Below are positions 41,381-50,536 of a DNA stretch of 64,000 nucleotides, piece by piece. The notes below the pieces were generated by a model. The model worked only from the letters and a program-made list of their open reading frames with translations, did no database searches and had not been told where the DNA came from. Position 1 is the stretch's first letter. Each line of letters starts with the position of its first letter. The stretch comes from Pseudomonas sp. (lineage in GTDB: Bacteria; Pseudomonadota; Gammaproteobacteria; Pseudomonadales; Pseudomonadaceae). Where the stretch lies: contig NZ_JAUXMX010000027.1 in the NCBI RefSeq assembly GCF_030683065.1, forward strand, positions 35,813-99,812. Reading direction: 5' to 3'. The translations under genes were made by a program, and so were the position numbers.

Positions 41381-42965
41381 AAGTCTCTACCTGCAGGCTG
41401 TAACAGCGCCGCCAGAGTTCAAGGTAATCCCGCTCTTCGCTTGCCCAGCGCTGATCGCTCCAACCCAGCCGCGCCTGGCACAGCGCACGAATCTGCGGCA
41501 GCTCGGCCTTTGCGCCTTCAGCCAGCAACAGCCCAAGGCGGGTGCGGCGCAGCAGCAGGTCATCCAGGTGCAGCACCAGCTCGTTCTGCGCAGCCCAGGC
41601 CAGTTCCACCCAGAGCGTGTCGCTGCCAGCCACCCGCTTACTGCCTACCTCGTCGAGCAATGCCAGCAACCTCGGCAGCTCGCGGCCATACCGGCCGGCC
41701 AGACGTCGTTGCTGGGCAGGACTCAGGCTCGGCATGGCCGCTGGTGGGCAAGCCGGGAAAGTCGCCGCAGCCTGGTCGTCCAGCGCCCGGTCAAGCATCC
41801 CGGCGCAGGCCCGCAGCACCTCCAGGGCCAGCAGGCGAAAGGTGGTCAACTTGCCACCGGCCAGGGTCACGCAACCGGGTTCGAGCCACAGCGCATGCTC
41901 GCGCGTCTCGTCCGAGGGTTTACGCCCTACGCTGCCGTCGCTGACCACCGGCCGTACCCCGGCCCAGGTCGACAGCACGTCGCGGGCGGTGATCGCGGCA
42001 GCGGGAAACTGCTGGGCGCAGGCCGCGAGCAGGTAATCCGCCTCAGCGCTGCTGATCCGCGCCTCCTGATCCAGCGGCTCACTGTGATCGAGGTCGGTGG
42101 TACCGACCACAGTCGCGCCTTCCCAGGGAAAGACGAACACCGGACGCCGATCCGCTCCATGCATAAAACTGAAGGCATGAGCCACCGGCAGCCGCCAGGC
42201 CGGCAGCAGCAGATGGCTGCCACGCAACGGCCGCACATGCTCGCTGGCAGTCGCACGCAACTTATCCGCCCAAGCACCGGTGGCCTGGACCACAACCCGG
42301 CTGCGAAAACTGAAACGCCGGCCACTTTCACTATCTTCGCCGAGCAGGCCAACCACCCGACCGTTGTCGCGCAGCAGTTCGATCACCTTGACCCCATTGA
42401 GCGCCTCGCCGCCATCGCCACGCGCCTCGCCCAGCACGCGCATGACCAGGCGGGCGTCATCGGTTACCGCATCGAAGAAGCGCGTACCGCCGAGCAGGCC
42501 ATCTTGCTTGAGACCCGGCGCCAGATAGCGCAGCGCCTGCAGCGGGTAGTACAGATGGTTGCGCTTGCCGGCCAGGGCGTCGTACAGCGCCAACAGGCCG
42601 CCAAATACTTTCGGCCCAGGAAACTGCCCCTGGTAATGCGCCATCACGAAGCTCAGCGGGTCGACCAGACCAGGGGCCTCCTGCAGCAGGCGCTGGCGTT
42701 CGCGCACCGAGTCGCGGGTCAGTTTGAACTGACCCTTGGCGATGTAGCGCAGGCCGCCATGCACCATCTTCGACGAGCGGCTAGAGGTGCCCCAGGCGAA
42801 ATCACGCTGCTCCAGTAGCAGGCATGTCCAGCCACGCCGCGCCGCCTCGCGCAGGATGCCGGCACCACTGATGCCGCCACCGATGACGATCAGGTCCCAG
42901 TCGCGCGCAGCCAGTTCGGCCAGCGCACCCTCGCGCCAGGCGGCATTCCAGACCGGCATGCTCAT
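41379..42965 (-). CDS. GlpD-like FAD-dependent glycerol-3-phosphate dehydrogenase
   Basis: A 528-residue flavoenzyme. The FAD motif is LIVIGGGISGAGILREAARRG (GGGISG at residues 29-34), and SSRSSKMVHGGLRYI is the stretch typical of GlpD-type aerobic glycerol-3-phosphate dehydrogenases. The C-terminal DAO-C domain is present. It oxidises the sn-2 hydroxyl of a glycerol-3-phosphate-like substrate to the ketone and passes electrons to quinone. Its ATG overlaps the upstream FAD oxidase stop by ATGA. It is a paralogue outside a glp regulon. The stop codon lies in the edge of a REP repeat. Confidence 0.9.
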   Translation of the reverse strand: MSMPVWNAAWREGALAELAARDWDLIVIGGGISGAGILREAARRGWTCLLLEQRDFAWGTSSRSSKMVHGGLRYIAKGQFKLTRDSVRERQRLLQEAPGLVDPLSFVMAHYQGQFPGPKVFGGLLALYDALAGKRNHLYYPLQALRYLAPGLKQDGLLGGTRFFDAVTDDARLVMRVLGEARGDGGEALNGVKVIELLRDNGRVVGLLGEDSESGRRFSFRSRVVVQATGAWADKLRATASEHVRPLRGSHLLLPAWRLPVAHAFSFMHGADRRPVFVFPWEGATVVGTTDLDHSEPLDQEARISSAEADYLLAACAQQFPAAAITARDVLSTWAGVRPVVSDGSVGRKPSDETREHALWLEPGCVTLAGGKLTTFRLLALEVLRACAGMLDRALDDQAAATFPACPPAAMPSLSPAQQRRLAGRYGRELPRLLALLDEVGSKRVAGSDTLWVELAWAAQNELVLHLDDLLLRRTRLGLLLAEGAKAELPQIRALCQARLGWSDQRWASEERDYLELWRRCYSLQVET

Positions 42966-44557
42966 TGTTCGAGCAACACGCCGGGAGCCAGGCGCTGCTG
43001 CGGGTCGAAATGCGCGGACAAAGCCTTGAGCGCCGCCATCCCCAGCTCGCCCTTTTCCACGCCCAGATAAGGCGCGTGGTCGCGGCCGACGCCATGCTGG
43101 TGACTGATGGTGCCGCCGTTGGCGACGATGGTCTGGCTGGCCGCATGCTTGAGTTTTTGCCAGCGCGCCGTGGCCTGCTCGTAGCTGTTACCGGGGCGGA
43201 ATACGTAGGTGGTGTAGATGCTCGACCCTTCGCCATAAACGTGGGACAGATGGGTGAACACATGCACCCGTTCGCCCTCCTCACGCAGGCCGTCGCGCAG
43301 GCTGGCCTCGACCTTGGTCAGCAGGCTGTCGACATTGCTCCAGTCGGTGGCGGTTTCCAGGGTGTCCACCGCGTAGCCGGCGCTCCACAAGCCATGGCGC
43401 AGATAGGGGAAGCGGAAACGGTTTTCCGCCCACTTCTTGCCCAGCAGGGTGCCGCTGAACACCCCACCAAAGCCTTTCAGCAGAGGCTTGGCCTGTTTCA
43501 GCGAAGCGGCGTTTTGCGTGCGGTTGCCGGTAACGCCAAAGGTCAGCATGCACTTGCCATCGCGGGCGCCGCGCAGGGCCAGGTATTTTTCCAGCCAGGC
43601 GATTTGCTGCGGGTGGCCGGCGAGGGCCAGCTGGGTTTTAGTCTCGATGGCGTTGGACAGGCGCAGCATCGACAGTGGCACGCGTGCCTGGGCCAGGTTA
43701 CGAATGGCGCTCAGCGCCTGCTGCCAGTTGGGCAGAAACACCGCATAGAAATTTTCCTGCTCGGCCAGGCGGGTGATGCGCACCTTGACCTCGGAAATGA
43801 TGCCGAAGCGCCCTTCCGAACCCATTAGGATTTCGCGCAGATCAGGCCCCGCGGCAGAAGCCGGAAAGCTCGGAATTTCCAGGGTGCCGGCAAAAGTCTC
43901 GACCTTGCCGCCGGCAAACAACTGCTCAATGCGCCCGTAACGCAGCGACTGCTGGCCACTGGAACGGCTGGCGACCCAACCGCCGAGGGTCGACAGCTCC
44001 CAGGACTGCGGAAAATGGCCGAGGGTGTAACCACGGGCGCGCAACTGGCTTTCCACCTGCGGCCCATTGGCACCGGGACCGAAGGTGGCGATCAGGCTGT
44101 CGTCGTCGACTTCGATCAACTTGCCCATGCGCTCCAGCGACAGGGTCAGCACCGGTTTATCACTGGCTTGCGGGTTGATATGCCCGGCCACCGAGGTGCC
44201 GCCGCCATAAGGAATCACGATCAGATCCTGCTGGCTGGCCCAGGCCAGCAACTGGCGAATCTGCGCAGGACTCTCCGGGAAGGCGACGCCATCGGGAAAC
44301 ACACCAAACTCGCCGGAGCGCATCGCCAGCCAGTCCGCCAGGCTCTGGCCGCGGGCATGCCGCAGTCGCGCCTCGGCGTCCAGGCTGATCAGCGGGTGGG
44401 GCGATAGACGCGAAGCCGGCACCTTGGCCAGTACTTGCTCCAGGCTGGCGTCGGCCAGCACCTGACCGGGACCGATCAGCTCGGCAAGAAAGGCCTCGCC
44501 ATGGCGCGGCAATTCCACCACTGTTGCTTCATCACCCCAGCCATTCCAACGTCGCAT
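42962..44557 (-). CDS. AGPS-like FAD-binding oxidase
   Basis: A 531-residue PCMH-type flavoprotein. FAD-binding is shown by IPYGGGTSVAGH (GGGTSVAG residues 118-125). The C-terminal half aligns by eye with alkyldihydroxyacetonephosphate synthase: GSSIYTTYVFR (Y448 and Y451), then H486-Q487-H488 in TISHQHGVG, where the eukaryotic enzyme has HHH. AGPS exchanges an acyl group for an alkyl group on dihydroxyacetone phosphate. Here it is the first gene of an operon with a GlpD-like dehydrogenase and a kinase, divergent from an AraC regulator. GGGGAG precedes the ATG. Direction of catalysis in the cell is unknown. Confidence 0.85.
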   Translation of the reverse strand: MRRWNGWGDEATVVELPRHGEAFLAELIGPGQVLADASLEQVLAKVPASRLSPHPLISLDAEARLRHARGQSLADWLAMRSGEFGVFPDGVAFPESPAQIRQLLAWASQQDLIVIPYGGGTSVAGHINPQASDKPVLTLSLERMGKLIEVDDDSLIATFGPGANGPQVESQLRARGYTLGHFPQSWELSTLGGWVASRSSGQQSLRYGRIEQLFAGGKVETFAGTLEIPSFPASAAGPDLREILMGSEGRFGIISEVKVRITRLAEQENFYAVFLPNWQQALSAIRNLAQARVPLSMLRLSNAIETKTQLALAGHPQQIAWLEKYLALRGARDGKCMLTFGVTGNRTQNAASLKQAKPLLKGFGGVFSGTLLGKKWAENRFRFPYLRHGLWSAGYAVDTLETATDWSNVDSLLTKVEASLRDGLREEGERVHVFTHLSHVYGEGSSIYTTYVFRPGNSYEQATARWQKLKHAASQTIVANGGTISHQHGVGRDHAPYLGVEKGELGMAALKALSAHFDPQQRLAPGVLLEQ

Positions 44558-44682
44558 CAGCCTCTCCCCTGGATATTTCGGTCACCATCATTGACTGCCT
44601 ATACTAGCCAGCCGCCGCCCGGCGTCACTGTCGCATCGGGCCAGGCGCTGTTGCCAATCGAGCCATTGCGAATAAGAAGTCT

Positions 44683-45714
44683 ATGCACAATCTCGGCTAC
44701 TCCTCGGTTCCCGCCCTGCTCAAATACCTGCGCCACGCCGAACAGCTGGGTCTGGATATCCCACAGGCGTTGGCGGCGGCTGGCGTGCAGGCCGACGATC
44801 TGGCGGACAACAGCAAGCGCATTGCCGGTGCGACCCACCAACGTCTGCTCCAGCACCTGATCGACGTCTCCGGCGACCCGCTGTTCGGCCTGCATTGCGC
44901 GCGCTTTGTGCAGCCAGGCTCCTGGAGCGTGCTCGGTTATATCGCCATGAATTGCGCCACCCTCGGCGAGGCCATGAGTCGTATCGTGCCCTATGAAAAA
45001 CTGGTGGGCGATATGGGGGTGAGCCGGATCGAGGCGTCCGCCGATCAGGTCAAGCTGATCTGGAGCTGCCGCCATGAGACCGCGCTGGTCCGCCGGCATA
45101 TGGTCGAGGAGGTACTCGCGTCCTGGCTGCTCTATGCGCGCTGGATCGCCGACATGCAGCGCTCGCCGCAGGAAGTCTGGTTCGAGCACGGCCTGCCTGC
45201 AGGCGTGGACAGCGCCGAGTACAGCGCCGTATTTGGCTGCCCGGTTAGCTTCGGGCAAACCTGCAACGCCCTGATCGTGCCGCTGGCATACCTCGGCATG
45301 CCGCTGCGCCAGGCCGACGCCAACCTGCTGCGCACCCTGGAAGAACACGCCCTGACCCTGATGGCCGGCCTGGATGACGGCGAAGCGTTGCCGCAGCGGG
45401 TCAAGAACGCCCTGCGCCTGCTGCTCAAGGACGGCCTGCCACGCAAGGAACGGGTGGCGGAACAATTCAACATGACGCTGCGCACCCTGCAGCGTCACCT
45501 GCAGTTGGCGGGCACCAGTTACCAGCAAATTCTCGATCAACTGCGCCAGGAGCTGGCCGAACACTATCTGCTGCGCAGCGACCTGACGATCCAGGACATC
45601 GCCAGCTACCTGGGCTTTACCGAACCGCGCTCCTTCCACCGCAGCTTCAAGGGCTGGACCGGGCAGACGCCGGGGCAGTTTCGCGAAAGCAGGCGCCAAG
45701 TGCAAAACCCGTAG
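44683..45714 (+). CDS. AraC-family regulator with PF12625-type N-terminal domain
   Basis: A 343-residue regulator. The N-terminal part (SSVPALLKYLRHAEQLGLDIPQ through LLQHLIDVSGDPLFGLHCARF) is the ligand domain of the OruR/ArgR-like AraC subgroup. The C-terminal double helix-turn-helix ends LTIQDIASYLGFTEPRSFHRSFKGWTGQTPGQFR. It is divergent from the AGPS-like operon across 125 bases and is probably its local activator. The stop codon TAG lies inside a REP edge (CCGTAGGATGGG). Confidence 0.9.
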   Translation: MHNLGYSSVPALLKYLRHAEQLGLDIPQALAAAGVQADDLADNSKRIAGATHQRLLQHLIDVSGDPLFGLHCARFVQPGSWSVLGYIAMNCATLGEAMSRIVPYEKLVGDMGVSRIEASADQVKLIWSCRHETALVRRHMVEEVLASWLLYARWIADMQRSPQEVWFEHGLPAGVDSAEYSAVFGCPVSFGQTCNALIVPLAYLGMPLRQADANLLRTLEEHALTLMAGLDDGEALPQRVKNALRLLLKDGLPRKERVAEQFNMTLRTLQRHLQLAGTSYQQILDQLRQELAEHYLLRSDLTIQDIASYLGFTEPRSFHRSFKGWTGQTPGQFRESRRQVQNP

Positions 45715-45855
45715 GATGGGTTGAGCTTGCGATACCCATCATCGTTCTCAGCAGGGGGCGCGATTCTCAATCCGACAACATGGGTATCGCTGCGCTCAAC
45801 CTAAGCGGTCCGACCTACGCGGCCCGGCCTACGCGGCCCGGCCCATCCTACATAG
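45711..45855. repeat. REP-type palindromic repeats
   Basis: GTAGGATGGG...GATACCCATC (45711-45740) faces ATGGGTATCGCTGCGCTCAA (near 45780) and CCATCCTAC (near 45844), an inverted arrangement of the element also found at 41295 and 56180. It separates convergent araC-type and moeA genes. Confidence 0.75.
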
Positions 45856-45859
45856 CCAC

Positions 45860-47074
45860 CTACCCAAGGATTTCGCTCAGCGGGATAAACCGTAGGCTGT
45901 CGCCCTCGGCCAGAGTCGTGTTCTCCAGCACCTCGGCCAGCCCCTCGGCCCAGGCGGCGCTGCGCAATACCCCGGAACTCTGGTTGGGGTGCAGTACCAC
46001 CCGGCCATGTTCCAGGCGCGCGCGCAGGTACTCGCGGCGCTTGCCCGGTTTGCTCCAGGTGAAGCCGGCCGGCATCGCCAAACCCAGCGGCTCGACTCGC
46101 TGCACACCCATGCGCCTTAGCAGATAAGGCCGCGCCAGCAGCCCGAAGGTCACCAGAGTCGAAGCCGGATTGCCCGGCAGACCGATCACCGGCACGCCGC
46201 GGAACTGCCCGCAGGTCAGCGGTTTACCCGGCTTGATCGCCAGCTTCCAGAAGGCCAGCTCGCCCTCCTCGCGCAGCGCCACACCGAGAAAATCCGCCTC
46301 GCCCACCGACACGCCGCCGGTGGACAAAATCAGGTCGACATCACTCAACGCCGCCAATGCCGCACGGGTCAGCTGCAGGTCGTCGGCGAGGATGCCGCCA
46401 TCCACCACCTCGCAGCCGAGGCGCTGCAACCAGGCCATCAGCAGACGACGATTGCTGTTGTAGATCTGCCCCGGCCCCAGCGGCAAGCCCGGCTCGACCA
46501 GTTCATCGCCGGTGGACAGCACCGCGACCCGCAGACGCCGACGCACGCTCAGTTCGGCGATCCCCAGCGAGGCCGCCAGGCCCAGCTCGATCGGCCCGAG
46601 GCGCGTCCCAACCGGCAACAAATGCTCACCAACCCGGGTTTCCTGGCCCTGGGGCCGGACGTTCTGGCCAAGCCGCAGCGGCTCGCTGAAACGCACCCGG
46701 CCATCGGCCTCAACCACCGCGTTTTCCTGCATTTCCACCGTATCGGCACCGGCTGGCAGCGGTGCGCCGGTGAAGATCCGCGCGCAGCTGCCGGGCTGCA
46801 GTGGCTGCGGCGCGTTGCCGGCCTGGATACGCTGGCTGACCAGCAGCGGCTCGCCCGCCCAGTCGGCCAGGCACAGGGCGTAACCGTCCATCGCACTGTT
46901 GGCCCAGGGCGGCAAGTCCAGCCCGGCGATCAGCGGTTCGGCCAGCACCCGACCGTCGGCCTCGGCCAAAGCGACCTGCTCGTTATCACTCACCGGCATC
47001 GTCTCGGCCAACGCCAGCAATCGCTGCAGCGCAACTTCTACCGGCAGCAGACCGGGCTGCTCGCAGCCACTCAT
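45860..47074 (-). CDS. moeA: molybdopterin molybdotransferase
   Basis: A 404-residue MoeA protein that inserts molybdate into adenylylated molybdopterin. The N-terminal domain contains PPWANSAMDGYAL, and the catalytic G-rich regions include RIFTGAPLPAGADTV and LSTGGVSVGEADFL, where DELVEPG and GLPGNPAS stretches also fit. The ATG at 47074 overlaps the moaB stop by ATGA, giving translational coupling; an in-frame start 45 codons earlier lies inside moaB. Confidence 0.94.
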   Translation of the reverse strand: MSGCEQPGLLPVEVALQRLLALAETMPVSDNEQVALAEADGRVLAEPLIAGLDLPPWANSAMDGYALCLADWAGEPLLVSQRIQAGNAPQPLQPGSCARIFTGAPLPAGADTVEMQENAVVEADGRVRFSEPLRLGQNVRPQGQETRVGEHLLPVGTRLGPIELGLAASLGIAELSVRRRLRVAVLSTGDELVEPGLPLGPGQIYNSNRRLLMAWLQRLGCEVVDGGILADDLQLTRAALAALSDVDLILSTGGVSVGEADFLGVALREEGELAFWKLAIKPGKPLTCGQFRGVPVIGLPGNPASTLVTFGLLARPYLLRRMGVQRVEPLGLAMPAGFTWSKPGKRREYLRARLEHGRVVLHPNQSSGVLRSAAWAEGLAEVLENTTLAEGDSLRFIPLSEILG

Positions 47075-47610
47075 CCGCGGCTCTCGCAAGCAGCCGCCTG
47101 TTTCAGGTGCGGCACAAAATTGCACGGGCGATGACGGGCATCCAGCTGCTCGGAGAGAATCCCATCCCAGGCGGTGCGGCAGGCATTGGTCGAACCCGGC
47201 AGGCAGCACACCAGGGTGCCGTTGGCCATGCCGGCCAGCGCGCGAGACTGGACGGTGGAGGTGCCGATATCGGCCACGGAAATCTGCCGGAACAGCTCGC
47301 CGAAACCGTCCACTTGCTTGTCCAGCAGGCAGGCCACGGCTTCCGGAGTGCTATCGCGGCCAGTGAAGCCAGTGCCACCGGTGATCAGCACCACCTGCAT
47401 GCTGTCATCGGCGATCCAGGTCGCCACCTGGGCGCGGATCTTGTACAAATCATCCTTGAGCAACACCCGCGCCGCCAGGTTATGCCCGGCCGCCTGCAGT
47501 CGGTCGACAAACAGCTGGCCGGAGGTGTCGGTGTCCTGGGTACGGGTGTCGCTGACGGTCAGTACGGCAATATTCAACGGCACGAATTGCGCCTCGGCCT
47601 TGTGGTTCAT
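47071..47610 (-). CDS. moaB: molybdenum cofactor biosynthesis protein B
   Basis: A 179-residue MoaB/MogA-type protein that binds or adenylylates molybdopterin. [15 protein letters not shown] and [20 protein letters not shown] are the conserved binding loops, and [12 protein letters not shown] is the family C-terminal stretch. It is co-transcribed with moeA. GGAAG precedes the ATG. Confidence 0.94.
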   Translation of the reverse strand: MNHKAEAQFVPLNIAVLTVSDTRTQDTDTSGQLFVDRLQAAGHNLAARVLLKDDLYKIRAQVATWIADDSMQVVLITGGTGFTGRDSTPEAVACLLDKQVDGFGELFRQISVADIGTSTVQSRALAGMANGTLVCCLPGSTNACRTAWDGILSEQLDARHRPCNFVPHLKQAAACESRG

Positions 47611-47678
47611 GGCAGGCTTCCAGTTGTCTGAGAAAGTGCGCGATGTTATATCACAGGCCCACCTTTGGAGGCTCTGCC

Positions 47679-48263
47679 ATGCCCACCACGCCCGTTCTGC
47701 CGAGTTGTTCCGTGCTGCTGCTGTGCGGTGGCCGCGGGCAACGCATGGGCGGCCGCGACAAGGGCCTGATCGAATGGCAGGGCCGCCCGCTGATCGCCTG
47801 GCTGCATGACCTGGTGCGACCGCTCAGCGACGACCTGATCATCTCCTGCAACCGCAATAGCGAACGCTACAAGGCCTTTGCCGACCGCCTGATCAGCGAC
47901 GACGACCAACACTTCCCCGGCCCGCTGGCCGGTATCCGTGCCGGCTTGCAAGCGGCCCGCCACGAGTATCTGCTGGTACTGCCCTGCGACACGCCCCTGC
48001 TCGACCGCAGCCTGCTCGACGCGTTACTGGCCGAGGCCGGCAGCCGGCCGGTGATGGTGCGTCAAGGCGATTTTTGGGAACCCTTGTTCAGTCTGATCCC
48101 CAAAACCCTGGGCAGCGCACTCGAAGCAGCATGGCAGGCCGGCGAGCGCAGCCCGCAACGCTGGCTCTGCCAACACGAGCCCATCGCCGTTGTTTGCCCG
48201 CCCGACGACCCACGACTGGCCAACCTCAACACCCCGGAACTGCTCACGCAGAACAGCGAATGA
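47679..48263 (+). CDS. mobA: molybdenum cofactor guanylyltransferase MobA
   Basis: A 194-residue enzyme that links GMP to the molybdenum cofactor to make the bis-MGD form. The GTP-binding N-terminal motif [21 protein letters not shown] and the [17 protein letters not shown] stretch are typical. The ATG at 47679 is supported by GGAGG seven bases upstream. It is divergent from moaB. Confidence 0.95.
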   Translation: MPTTPVLPSCSVLLLCGGRGQRMGGRDKGLIEWQGRPLIAWLHDLVRPLSDDLIISCNRNSERYKAFADRLISDDDQHFPGPLAGIRAGLQAARHEYLLVLPCDTPLLDRSLLDALLAEAGSRPVMVRQGDFWEPLFSLIPKTLGSALEAAWQAGERSPQRWLCQHEPIAVVCPPDDPRLANLNTPELLTQNSE

Positions 48264-48342
48264 CTACCTGCTACTGAACTTGATCACCAATTAACCATCA
48301 GAGGCTGGGTACACAGCCCCTACAAAATCCAAGGAACTCATC

Positions 48343-48564
48343 ATGACTCAGCGGACTCTTCCCGCATTTATGCTCGCCCTGAGCCTTGCCGCACTGGCAG
48401 GCTGCGCATCGCCATCGGTAATCACCCTCAACGATGGCCGCGAAATCCAGGCCATCGACACCCCGGCGTTCGATGACGACTCGGGCTTCTACGAATTCGA
48501 ACAACTCGACGGCAACCGCGCCAAGGTCAACAAAGACCAAGTGCGCACCATCCGCGAGCTGTAA
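48343..48564 (+). CDS. YgdI/YgdR-family small lipoprotein
   Basis: A 73-residue lipoprotein with signal peptide and lipobox LAGC, then a compact beta domain with INDGREIQAID-like sequence (here TLNDGREIQAIDTPAFDDDSGFYEFEQLDG and KVNKDQVRTI), typical of YgdI/YgdR proteins. AAGGAA precedes the ATG. Function unknown; it sits in the envelope. Confidence 0.9.
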   Translation: MTQRTLPAFMLALSLAALAGCASPSVITLNDGREIQAIDTPAFDDDSGFYEFEQLDGNRAKVNKDQVRTIREL

Positions 48565-48664
48565 GCACACTCTGCACGTAGGCGGCCAAGTGGCCCCTGG
48601 TACAGAGCGCGCACAAAAACGATGCAGGTAACGCCCTGCCACGTGGAAAAATCAGCCTAACCCC

Positions 48665-48692
48665 TTGTGCCACAAAAGTTTTTGAGTAGAAT
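48665..48692 (+). promoter_or_regulatory. promoter of tRNA-Pro
   Basis: TTGTGC (48665-48670), 16 bases and TAGAAT (48687-48692) place the start about ten bases before the tRNA. Confidence 0.6.
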
Positions 48693-48702
48693 GCGGCTCA
48701 TT

Positions 48703-48779
48703 CGGAGTGTAGCGCAGCTCGGTAGCGCGTCTCGTTCGGGACGAGAAGGTCGCAGGTTCGAATCCTGCCTCTCCGACCA
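48703..48779 (+). tRNA. tRNA-Pro (anticodon CGG)
   Basis: A 77-base cloverleaf that ends in genome-encoded CCA. The anticodon stem TCTCG/CGAGA holds the loop TTCGGGA, giving anticodon CGG. The T-arm is GCAGG-TTCGAAT-CCTGC. The acceptor stem has an unusual U6-U67 mismatch (CGGAGTG against CTCTCCG), while the other six pairs are normal. Confidence 0.97.
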
Positions 48780-49093
48780 AATCCCGGTTTCAACCTGCTT
48801 TACGCAGGGGCTGAAACAATCAAAACCAAGCCCGCCTCGTGCGGGCTTTGTTTTGTCTGTGTACCCAAAGCCCAAGCCTACGGCATGTCGCGCTGGGCTA
48901 CTTCGCTGGTAGCGAATCTGCACGGCGCCAGTCCTGCCCTATAGGTTAAGCGTCGCGGCCAAGGCCCTCCCGCAATGCCTGGCGATGGCCGTCGAGTCGC
49001 AGCGGCGCCCTTCAGATCTTATGGCTGTGCTTTAGGTCATCTGCCTGCAATTGCACAGCCGACGATAACCGCCCCATCGGGAGGGCGAGCGCC
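48780..49093. other. intergenic region after tRNA-Pro
   Basis: A 314-base stretch holding the tRNA terminator (48829-48855) and REP-like sequence, including CGCGGCCAAGGCC at 48955-48967. I see no gene in the rest. Confidence 0.5.
48829..48855 (+). terminator. rho-independent terminator after tRNA-Pro
   Basis: AGCCCGC pairs with GCGGGCT and is followed by TTGTTTTG, 50 bases after the CCA end. Confidence 0.85.
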
Positions 49094-50536
49094 TCAACAC
49101 CTAAAGGACGTCTCCTCGCCGCCATCCGTCCCCGTGCAAGTCACGGTGGCGGTGCGAAAAATCAGATCGACGAACAAGTGGCAGCAATGCTCACCGGCGC
49201 GCCAGCCCATCGACACGCTGTACATGTTCGACTGGTGCAGTTCGAACGTGCCGGCGAAAGCCGGGTGGGTCGAGCGCAGTTCCATCAGACTGAGCAGGCG
49301 CTGCACCACCGGGGCCTGCAATGCATGCTCGGCCTCGTCCAGCGAGTAGTGGTGGCGGTTGATTTCCCGCGCCTCGCCGGTTTCGTGCATCAGCTCGGCG
49401 TCATTGTGGCCGGCCAGCAGGCCGACGTAGTAGACCTGCGGAATGCCGGGGGTGAAGAACTGGATCGCCCGCGCGGTGATGTAGGCGTCCTCGTTGCCCT
49501 GCAGGGCATCGAAGAAGGTGCAGGTGAGCTGGTAGATCGCGCCGACGCTGTGCACGTTGGCGGCCGAACGGCGCAGGATGGGGTCGGCGCTGCGCTCCGA
49601 GACGTTCTGGATCAACGCTTCGATGTGCTCACGCGGGAGGATCTCCTCCACATCAGGAATGCAGATGCCGTCGTGGGTGTCGAGCACGGTGATCTGGTTG
49701 TGCGGGCACATGCGCAGCCAGGACTTGAGGTACTGGCTGTTGGCGTCAAGCAGGCTGTACAGCAGCAGTGGTGGCAGCGCGAAGGCATAGGACCACATGC
49801 CGCGCGCCGAAATGGCGTACTGCCAACTCGGGTGGTCGTGTACCTCGGGCAGCAGTTCTATGCCGCTGGCCGCCGCGGTGGTCTTGAACCAGTCGAGAAT
49901 CTGCCACACCTGCGGCTCGACCAGAAAGCAGCTGGTGCCGACCTTCTTGGTGGTGTAGCCGAAGGCATCCAGGCGCAGCAACTTGACCCCGCGCTCGGCG
50001 AGATAGGCGATGGTGTCGGCCATCATCTGGTAGGTCAGCGGCGAGTCGAAATTGAGGTCGATCTGCCGTTCGCTGAAAGTGCACCAGACCCGCCCACGGC
50101 TGCCGTCGGCGAAGGTGATTTCGCGGAACGGTTCCTTTTCCTTGCGGATGTGGATCTTGGCCAGATCGTCAGGGCTGATCTCGCCCAGGCTGTCGACGTC
50201 GATGAACAGCTCGGCCCACTGCGAGGCCTTGCCCTTTTGCAGGTAGTCCTGGAACTCCGGCGATTCGTCGGCCAGGTGATTGAGTACCAAGTCCAGACAG
50301 ACGTCGTGGTTGGCGCTCAGGCGCTCGATGTCTGCCCAGGTGCCGAATTTCGGGTCGATACGCTTGTGCGTCAGCGGCGAGAAACCACCGTCGGCATTGG
50401 ACACAAAGGGCGGCAGCACATGCACCCCGCCCACCGCGCGCCCGAGTTTATGTTCGACGAAATCGGCCAGGTCAGCCAGGCCAGAGCCGATACGGTTCGG
50501 GTAGGCGATCAAGTGGACGGTATTTTTCAGCGGCAT
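49094..50536 (-). CDS. GH13 sucrose/glucosylglycerol phosphorylase-like enzyme
   Basis: A 480-residue glycoside hydrolase family 13 phosphorylase of the sucrose phosphorylase group. The nucleophile is D190 in LLRLDAFGY, the acid/base E231 in LLPEVHDH, and the third carboxylate D289 in LDTHDG, the same spacing as in characterised sucrose phosphorylases. Such enzymes split a glucoside with phosphate to glucose-1-phosphate. The sequence around the acceptor pocket resembles glucosylglycerol-type phosphorylases from halophilic relatives more than classical sucrose enzymes, so the substrate may be a compatible solute. The ATG at 50536 has GGGAG seven bases before it. No transporter or regulator is adjacent. 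Confidence 0.85.
   Translation of the reverse strand: MPLKNTVHLIAYPNRIGSGLADLADFVEHKLGRAVGGVHVLPPFVSNADGGFSPLTHKRIDPKFGTWADIERLSANHDVCLDLVLNHLADESPEFQDYLQKGKASQWAELFIDVDSLGEISPDDLAKIHIRKEKEPFREITFADGSRGRVWCTFSERQIDLNFDSPLTYQMMADTIAYLAERGVKLLRLDAFGYTTKKVGTSCFLVEPQVWQILDWFKTTAAASGIELLPEVHDHPSWQYAISARGMWSYAFALPPLLLYSLLDANSQYLKSWLRMCPHNQITVLDTHDGICIPDVEEILPREHIEALIQNVSERSADPILRRSAANVHSVGAIYQLTCTFFDALQGNEDAYITARAIQFFTPGIPQVYYVGLLAGHNDAELMHETGEAREINRHHYSLDEAEHALQAPVVQRLLSLMELRSTHPAFAGTFELHQSNMYSVSMGWRAGEHCCHLFVDLIFRTATVTCTGTDGGEETSFRC

Noticed and set aside
41568..42818. A 416-codon open frame on the plus strand inside the GlpD-like gene
   Set aside because: Shadow; low-complexity product and no start signals.
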